Of a DNA stretch of 64,000 bases, positions 59,749 to 64,000 are shown piece by piece. Source of the stretch: Poriferisodalis sp965221195 (GTDB taxonomy: Bacteria; Actinomycetota; Acidimicrobiia; Acidimicrobiales; Poriferisodalaceae); contig OZ244864.1 of assembly GCA_965221195.1 (NCBI GenBank), forward strand, positions 1,612,001 through 1,676,000, read 5' to 3'. Each line of letters opens with the position of its first letter. Position 1 is the first letter of the stretch. Both the position numbers and the translations under genes were made by a program. Below the pieces are notes generated by a model. That model did no database searches and was not told where the DNA came from. It worked only from the letters and a program-made list of their open reading frames with translations.

Positions 59749-60317
59749 TGTTCGTACTCGGGATCGACCCTGGACTGTCGCGCTGCGGCTACGGCGTGGT
59801 GGAGCAGATTCCTGCTGCTAAGTCACGGCCTAGCCGCAACGAGGCAGTCGCTCTGGGTGTCATCCGCACCGACCACACCGATGCACATGCGACTCGTCTA
59901 GCGGTACAGATGCGCGAGCTAGAGTCGCTTATTGGCGAATTTCAGCCGTCGGTTGTGGCTGTGGAGCGCGTGTTCTTTCAAGTCAATGCCCGCACAGCGA
60001 TCGGTGTTGCGCAGGTCGCCGGCTTGGCTATGGCGCTTGCTGCGGCATCGGGAGCCGAAGCAGTTGAGTACACGCCCACTCAGGTCAAGCAAGCTGTCGC
60101 GGGATGGGGCGGGGCCGACAAGGACCAGATGAAGCGGATGGTGGGTCAGTTGCTTGCACTGCCGGGACCACCCGAACCGGCGGATGCCGCTGACGCCGTT
60201 GCGGTTGCCCTGTGCCACCTCTCACAGGCCCCCTGGCGCAGTGCAGAAATCAACGCCACGCCTCGAGTGCTGGCCCCTGTACCTAGTGCCGACACGTCAC
60301 CGTCAAGTACATCGTGA
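59748..60317 (+). CDS. ruvC: Crossover junction endodeoxyribonuclease RuvC
   Basis: Holliday-junction resolvase of the RNase H fold. Acidic catalytic residues appear in GIDPGLSRCGYG (Asp6), VVAVERVFFQVN (Glu near 67) and ADAADAVAVALCH (Asp pair near 145). 189 residues including a ~25-residue Ser/Thr/Pro tail. The ATG overlaps the yebC stop (TGATG). It is followed after 79 bp by ruvA; the gap contains repetitive ACACCG/TGACTGGCTACACC-like sequence rather than a gene. Confidence 0.96.
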   Translation: MFVLGIDPGLSRCGYGVVEQIPAAKSRPSRNEAVALGVIRTDHTDAHATRLAVQMRELESLIGEFQPSVVAVERVFFQVNARTAIGVAQVAGLAMALAAASGAEAVEYTPTQVKQAVAGWGGADKDQMKRMVGQLLALPGPPEPADAADAVAVALCHLSQAPWRSAEINATPRVLAPVPSADTSPSSTS

Positions 60318-60396
60318 CTAGACACACCGTGACTGGCTACACCATCAAGCACACCGCAGCTGGGTACACCGCAACACTGCACCGTGGTTTGCAGCC

Positions 60397-61017
60397 ATGA
60401 TCGGCTCGCTGCGCGGACGCCTGATCGCTAAAGATCCTGGCGGTGAACTGCTAGTTGAGGCCAGTGGTGTGGGTTACCGCGTCATCGTCGCTCCGACCAC
60501 GCTGGCAGGTGCCGGACCGATAGGTGAGGAGTGCTTTGTGTATGTGCATCATCATGTGCGCGAAGACGCTTCGGACCTCTACGGATTTGCTGAACTAGAC
60601 GAGCGTCACTGCTTTGAGGCGCTGTTGAGTGCGCACGGTGTCGGACCTTCACTGGCGTTGTCGGTGCTTTCGCATCTGCGGGCCGATGAGCTGCGGCGGG
60701 CCGTTGCCGCCGATGACGCTGCGGCGCTTGAACTCGTGCCTGGAATCGGGGCCAAGACCTCCAAGCGGATGTTGCTTGACCTCAAGTCCAAGCTCGCGAT
60801 ACCCGACTTTTCTGGCGACGCTGCGTCGCCAAGTTATGAAAGCGACGGCTTGGGCACTGCTGTTGGCGAAGTCCGCGCTGCGTTGAGCCAGATGGGCTTC
60901 ACTCCTGCGGAGGTCCGCGACGCAATGGCTGCTGTGGCAGTGGAGGCGGCACGCACCGAAGAGGCCGGAACCGGTGAGTTGTTGCGACTGGCGCTGCGAG
61001 AACTCGGCCAGCGATGA
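60397..61017 (+). CDS. ruvA: Holliday junction DNA helicase subunit RuvA
   Basis: Tetrameric junction-binding protein that loads RuvB. N-terminal OB domain (MIGSLRGRLIAKDPGGELLV; VYVHHHVREDASDLYGFAE), helix-hairpin-helix motifs (SAHGVGPSLALSVLSHL; LVPGIGAKTSKRMLLDLKSKL), and a C-terminal UBA-like domain III that contacts RuvB (VGEVRAALSQMGFTPAEVRDA). 206 residues, usual length. Confidence 0.97.
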   Translation: MIGSLRGRLIAKDPGGELLVEASGVGYRVIVAPTTLAGAGPIGEECFVYVHHHVREDASDLYGFAELDERHCFEALLSAHGVGPSLALSVLSHLRADELRRAVAADDAAALELVPGIGAKTSKRMLLDLKSKLAIPDFSGDAASPSYESDGLGTAVGEVRAALSQMGFTPAEVRDAMAAVAVEAARTEEAGTGELLRLALRELGQR

Positions 61018-61134
61018 GCAACACATGCACGACTTCGCCTGCTCTGCTTGCGCTCAGCGAGCCTGCATGATGACGATTTGCGGCATGGCGAACCGCGACG
61101 AAGCGCAGACGCGCGCTTACGTGGGGAGGCATTT

Positions 61135-62325
61135 ATGAGTTCGGCAAGCGGCCGAAGCGAGGGCTACCGGCGCGACGAAACCGCTGCTATGCCCGGCCAA
61201 AGTCGCAGTGACACCACAGATCCGGCTCGCACGATTTCCGAAGACAGCGACGCCGAAGCCAGTCTGCGACCTCGCGCGCTTGAGCAGTTCGTCGGTCAGC
61301 CTGAAGTGAGAGACCACGTCGCCATCACGCTGCGCGCTGCGTTGGCCCGTGGGCAACCGCCCGATCATCTGCTGTTCGCCGGACCGCCGGGGCTGGGCAA
61401 GACCACGCTGGCCGGCATCATTGCGTCTGAGATGAACGCTGCGATGCATCTCACAGCCGGACCAGCTATAGAACGCGCTGGCGACCTTGCAGCCATCCTC
61501 ACCAACGTGGCTGACGGCGATGTGTTGTTCATCGACGAGATCCATCGGCTACCCAAGGTCGTAGAGGAAGTGCTGTACCCAGCCATGGAAGATTTCGCTA
61601 TCGACATCGTGCTGGGCAAAGGGCCAGCAGCGCGCTCCATTCGCTTCGATTTGCCTCGCTTCACGCTGGTAGGTGCAACGACTCGGACTGGGCTGATCTC
61701 GGGGCCGCTGCGCGACCGGTTTGGCCTAGTTGAGCGTCTCGACTACTACAGCACCGACGACCTCACGACGATTGTGACGCGAGCGGCAACCATTTTGGGC
61801 ATCAGCATCGACAGCGAGGGTGCAGCTCAGATCGCCGCGCGCAGCCGCGGCACTCCCCGCATTGCCAATCGATTGCTGCGCCGTGTGCGCGACTTCGCCG
61901 AGGTGCGAGCAGACGGGAACGTTGACGCGAGCGTGGCACGCGAAGGGCTGGCGATGTTCGGTGTGGATCGGCTCGGACTCGACAAAATCGATCGCGCCAT
62001 CTTGGAGGCCTTGGCTGTTACTCATGGTGGCAGACCGCTAGGCCTGTCCACTCTTGCGATCACTGTTGGCGAGCAGACCGAGACGGTCGAGGATGTCTAT
62101 GAGCCCTTCCTGATTCAACGCGGGCTGTTGCAACGCACCCCGCGTGGCCGCGTGGCGACCGCTGCGGCGTATTCGCATCTCGGCCTCGAAGCTCCGCCGC
62201 CGACTCGCGACCTCAGCGATGGTGTTGATGCTGAGCGCATGCTGTTTGATCCCGACGAGTCTTTGGCTTTGGGCGGGCAGAGATCATCCGCGGCGCCGTC
62301 GGAGATCGACGATGCAGCTTGGTGA
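61135..62325 (+). CDS. ruvB: Holliday junction branch-migration ATPase RuvB
   Basis: AAA+ hexameric motor of the RuvABC complex. Walker A GPPGLGKTT, Walker B FIDEIHRL, sensor 1 GATTRTG, arginine-finger segment GPLRDRFG, and the C-terminal winged-helix domain (GLLQRTPRGRVAT). ATG at 61135 with GGGGAGG upstream. 396 residues: family core plus a polar ~45-residue N-terminal and ~45-residue C-terminal tail. It overlaps the probable queA start by 14 bp. ruvC, ruvA and ruvB form one transcription unit. Confidence 0.97.
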   Translation: MSSASGRSEGYRRDETAAMPGQSRSDTTDPARTISEDSDAEASLRPRALEQFVGQPEVRDHVAITLRAALARGQPPDHLLFAGPPGLGKTTLAGIIASEMNAAMHLTAGPAIERAGDLAAILTNVADGDVLFIDEIHRLPKVVEEVLYPAMEDFAIDIVLGKGPAARSIRFDLPRFTLVGATTRTGLISGPLRDRFGLVERLDYYSTDDLTTIVTRAATILGISIDSEGAAQIAARSRGTPRIANRLLRRVRDFAEVRADGNVDASVAREGLAMFGVDRLGLDKIDRAILEALAVTHGGRPLGLSTLAITVGEQTETVEDVYEPFLIQRGLLQRTPRGRVATAAAYSHLGLEAPPPTRDLSDGVDAERMLFDPDESLALGGQRSSAAPSEIDDAAW

Positions 62326-63589
62326 ACAGCAGCTTGGTGAACAGGAACCCAGTGGACAGGACCTAGCCACCCAACGATTGTCGATGGCCGATTTCAACTA
62401 CGAGTTGCCTTCGTCGGCTATTGCACAGGTTCCCGCCGAGCCGCGCGATTCAGCCCGGCTACTCGCAGACCAAGGGCCAAACAAATCACCTGAGCATCTG
62501 CGCATATGCGATCTGCCTTCGTTGCTGGGCCCTTCTGATGTGTTGGTCGTCAACGAGACCAAGGTGATGCCTGCTCGCTTACTGCTGCGAAAGAGCACGG
62601 GCGGGGCTGCTGAGGTGCTGTTGCTTGAACCGCTCACTGCCAGCAGCGGCCGCTCAACACGAAGCACAGTCCCCACAGTCCCCACAGTCCCCAAGGCAGA
62701 CTCAGCAGATTCAGCAGACTCAGCAGTGGGTTCCGGTGGCTGGGCTGCGCTGGTGCGGCCTTCGCGTCGTATCGCTGAGGGGTCTCTTCTTGTTTCCGAG
62801 CGCGATCCGCAGGTGACCGTTGTTGTGGGTCCGCGGTTAGATCGGCAGCGCCGAGCGGTATACGTGCGGGTCGGTGAAGTCCAGGTAGTCGATGTGTCGC
62901 AGGCCGCGCTGCTTGAACGTGCGGGAGAGGCACCGCTGCCTCCATACATCAACCCTGAGGAGGCACGACGGGCCATTGCTCGGCGTGCTGGGTTCGACAA
63001 CCCCGAAAGCCACGCCGCCAGAGCCGCTGTGTCTAACCGGTATCAGACGGTGTACGCCCGCTCGGACGGCTCTGCTGCTGCGCCCACCGCAGGGCTGCAT
63101 TTAACTGACCGTGTGTTTGAGGCGTTGCGTTCTAACGGCGTGGCTATTGCAACGGTTGATCTGACGGTGGGTTTGGCCACGTTCGCCCCGGTCACCGCCG
63201 ACCACGCCGATGAGCACGACATGCATGCTGAGTACTACCGAGTGCCCGCCGCAACGCTTGAGGCGTGTGCTGTGGCCGAACGAGTGGTAGCTGTTGGCAC
63301 AACCACCGTTCGGGCACTCGAATCGGCTGCGCGCAAGCGAACCGCTGGAGCGTCCGCGCTAAGTGATGTCTGCGGCTGGACCGATCTATTCCTGCGCCGA
63401 GGCGCTGAGTTCGTGATGGTCGACGCGATGTTGACCAACTTCCATCTGCCCCGATCGTCGCTGCTGCTGCTTATCGATGCGTTCATCGGGCCTCGATGGC
63501 GTGACCTTTATAACCGAGCGCTTGGCGAGGGCTACCGCTTTTTGTCCTTCGGCGACGCAATGCTGCTACAACGCAGCTCGGCACCATGA
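62312..63589 (+). CDS. queA: S-adenosylmethionine:tRNA ribosyltransferase-isomerase QueA
   Basis: Transfers the ribosyl part of AdoMet to preQ1 in tRNA, forming epoxyqueuosine. Motifs: FNYELPSSAIAQVPAEPRDSARLL, VNETKVMPARL, APTAGLHLTDRVFEAL, LTVGLATFAPV and TNFHLPRSSLLLLIDAFIG. 425 residues against ~345-365 usual. The excess is repeat-derived: QLGEQQLGEQ at the N-terminus (2 x 15 bp, 62315-62344) and TVPTVPTVPKADSADSADSAV inside (9-bp units, 62665-62722). ATG 62312 has GGAG upstream; ATG 62384 is the position where most QueA proteins start. tgt follows with an ATGA overlap. Confidence 0.95.
   Translation: MQLGEQQLGEQEPSGQDLATQRLSMADFNYELPSSAIAQVPAEPRDSARLLADQGPNKSPEHLRICDLPSLLGPSDVLVVNETKVMPARLLLRKSTGGAAEVLLLEPLTASSGRSTRSTVPTVPTVPKADSADSADSAVGSGGWAALVRPSRRIAEGSLLVSERDPQVTVVVGPRLDRQRRAVYVRVGEVQVVDVSQAALLERAGEAPLPPYINPEEARRAIARRAGFDNPESHAARAAVSNRYQTVYARSDGSAAAPTAGLHLTDRVFEALRSNGVAIATVDLTVGLATFAPVTADHADEHDMHAEYYRVPAATLEACAVAERVVAVGTTTVRALESAARKRTAGASALSDVCGWTDLFLRRGAEFVMVDAMLTNFHLPRSSLLLLIDAFIGPRWRDLYNRALGEGYRFLSFGDAMLLQRSSAP
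62315..62344 (+). repeat. In-frame tandem duplication, 2 x 15 bp, at the queA start
   Basis: CAGCTTGGTGAACAG twice. The first copy overlaps the last codons of ruvB (stop at 62323-62325), so the duplicated unit includes the ruvB stop region. Confidence 0.95.
62665..62722 (+). repeat. Two adjacent in-frame 9-bp tandem arrays in queA
   Basis: CACAGTCCC x 3 (62665-62691) and, 4 bp later, GCAGACTCA/GCAGATTCA/GCAGACTCA (62696-62722). Together they code for a Thr-Val-Pro and an Ala-Asp-Ser repeat in a loop of the beta-barrel domain. Confidence 0.95.
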
Positions 63590-64000
63590 GCGCAACCGGT
63601 GACCAATCGGAATCCGGGTCAGCTGCCAAGGCCGCTTTTGACAGGGTTGCTTTTGACAGGGTTGCTTTTGAACTGTTGGCGACGGACGGCAAGGCTCGGC
63701 GAGGTCAGGTAACGACGGCCCGCGGCACATTCCAGACACCGGTGTTCATGCCAGTGGGGACCCGAGGGGCGATCATCCACCTGGATGCCGCCGATTACGA
63801 CGAGCTAGGACTCGAAGTGGTGCTGGCTAACACGTATCACTTGCATGCACGGCCGGGCGCTGATGTCATCGAAGTGTTGGGCGGTCTGCATAGTTTCACT
63901 GGGTGGGACGGCCATTTCCTCACCGATTCTGGCGGCTTCCAGATTATGTCGCTCGGCCGCCGTAACGGCGGCGCAGGCCAGCACCGTCGCCGTAGCGGCG
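63586..64000 (+). CDS. tgt: Queuine/preQ1 tRNA-guanine transglycosylase (3' cut by window edge)
   Basis: Exchanges guanine 34 for preQ1 in tRNAs with GUN anticodons, the step before QueA. Visible are TPVFMPVGTRGAI, LANTYHLHARPGADVIEVLGGLHSFTGWDGHFLTDSGGFQIMSL with the substrate-binding Asp, and the frame continues past 64000. Two repeat-derived oddities: AAFDRVAFDRVAFE near the N-terminus (2 x 15 bp, 63634-63663), and, right after SLG, an insertion GRRNGGAGQHRRRSG coded by palindrome-bearing 30-bp units where normal Tgt has the loop after SLG. ATGA overlap with queA. Confidence 0.94.
   Translation, partial: MSATGDQSESGSAAKAAFDRVAFDRVAFELLATDGKARRGQVTTARGTFQTPVFMPVGTRGAIIHLDAADYDELGLEVVLANTYHLHARPGADVIEVLGGLHSFTGWDGHFLTDSGGFQIMSLGRRNGGAGQHRRRSG
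63634..63663 (+). repeat. In-frame tandem duplication, 2 x 15 bp, in tgt
   Basis: GCTTTTGACAGGGTT twice, then a partial third copy (GCTTTTGA). Codes for Ala-Phe-Asp-Arg-Val repeats in the N-terminal tail. Confidence 0.95.
63957..64000 (+). repeat. In-frame palindromic repeat in tgt, 30-bp period (runs off the window)
   Basis: CCGCCGTAACGGCGG at 63957-63971 is a perfect palindrome around A; CGCCGTAGCGGCG at 63988-64000 is its near copy exactly 30 bp after 63958. The array continues beyond the window edge. Confidence 0.8.

Overview
The window is about 64 kb of GC-rich, gene-dense bacterial chromosome from a member of the Actinomycetota. The class Acidimicrobiia is a reasonable guess but is not proved by the sequence. 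The evidence is gene order and content: a recA-miaB-miaA cluster next to dapC, hflX and dapF; a block of phosphatidylinositol-type synthase, acyltransferase, PimA-like mannosyltransferase, pdxS, pdxT, yebC, ruvCAB, queA and tgt, which is the actinobacterial phosphatidylinositol-mannoside/ruv arrangement; an NADPH:F420 reductase; and many GTG/TTG starts.

Layout. 1-11.4 kb: core genes (Mrp end, SelO, CoA transferase, recA with a LexA-type box, miaB, miaA, dapC, hflX, dapF). 11.4-13.8 kb: small accessory patch (a 27-residue ORF whose ribosome-binding site lies in a hairpin, a nucleotidyltransferase-HEPN fusion, a truncated AAA/DUF4143 ATPase). 13.9-22.8 kb: SDR, tRNA-Gly, metX with two small partner genes, DEAD helicase, tRNA-Cys, tRNA-Val, pfkA, and a TPP riboswitch controlling thiB-thiP. 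22.8-38.3 kb: accessory island. 38.3-64 kb: core genes again (coaE, thioesterase, HAD phosphatase, ABC exporters, two CNNM/CBS proteins, fabI, npdG, the PI/PIM block, pyridoxal-phosphate synthase, Holliday-junction resolution, queuosine).

The island is the main point of interest. It begins at the 3' end of thiP, where an AT-richer single-polypeptide restriction-modification gene is bracketed by two diverged copies of the thiP 3' end (both encode LRRTDES). Beyond it lie a TOPRIM primase-like gene, a VirB4-type conjugation ATPase overlapping a MinD/ParA ATPase with a long disordered N-terminus, a small membrane protein, two lipoproteins and a secreted protein with Ser/Thr/Pro-rich linkers, a second 5'-truncated copy of that secreted protein, a 5'-truncated methyltransferase fused to an HNH nuclease, iteron-like repeats, CutA and an SbcC-like fragment. 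Two junctions place 5'-truncated genes head to head, so the island looks like a rearranged conjugative element or plasmid, although an assembly join cannot be excluded.

A second theme crosses the whole window: short tandem duplications, very often exactly 15 bp, sit in frame inside or at the ends of housekeeping proteins (dapC, a CBS protein, yebC, queA, tgt) and also between genes. Three arrays of 27-30 bp units, each unit carrying a perfect GC-rich palindrome, occur at 42.2, 54.1 and 63.96 kb, two of them inside reading frames. No mobile element or known feature in the window explains them.
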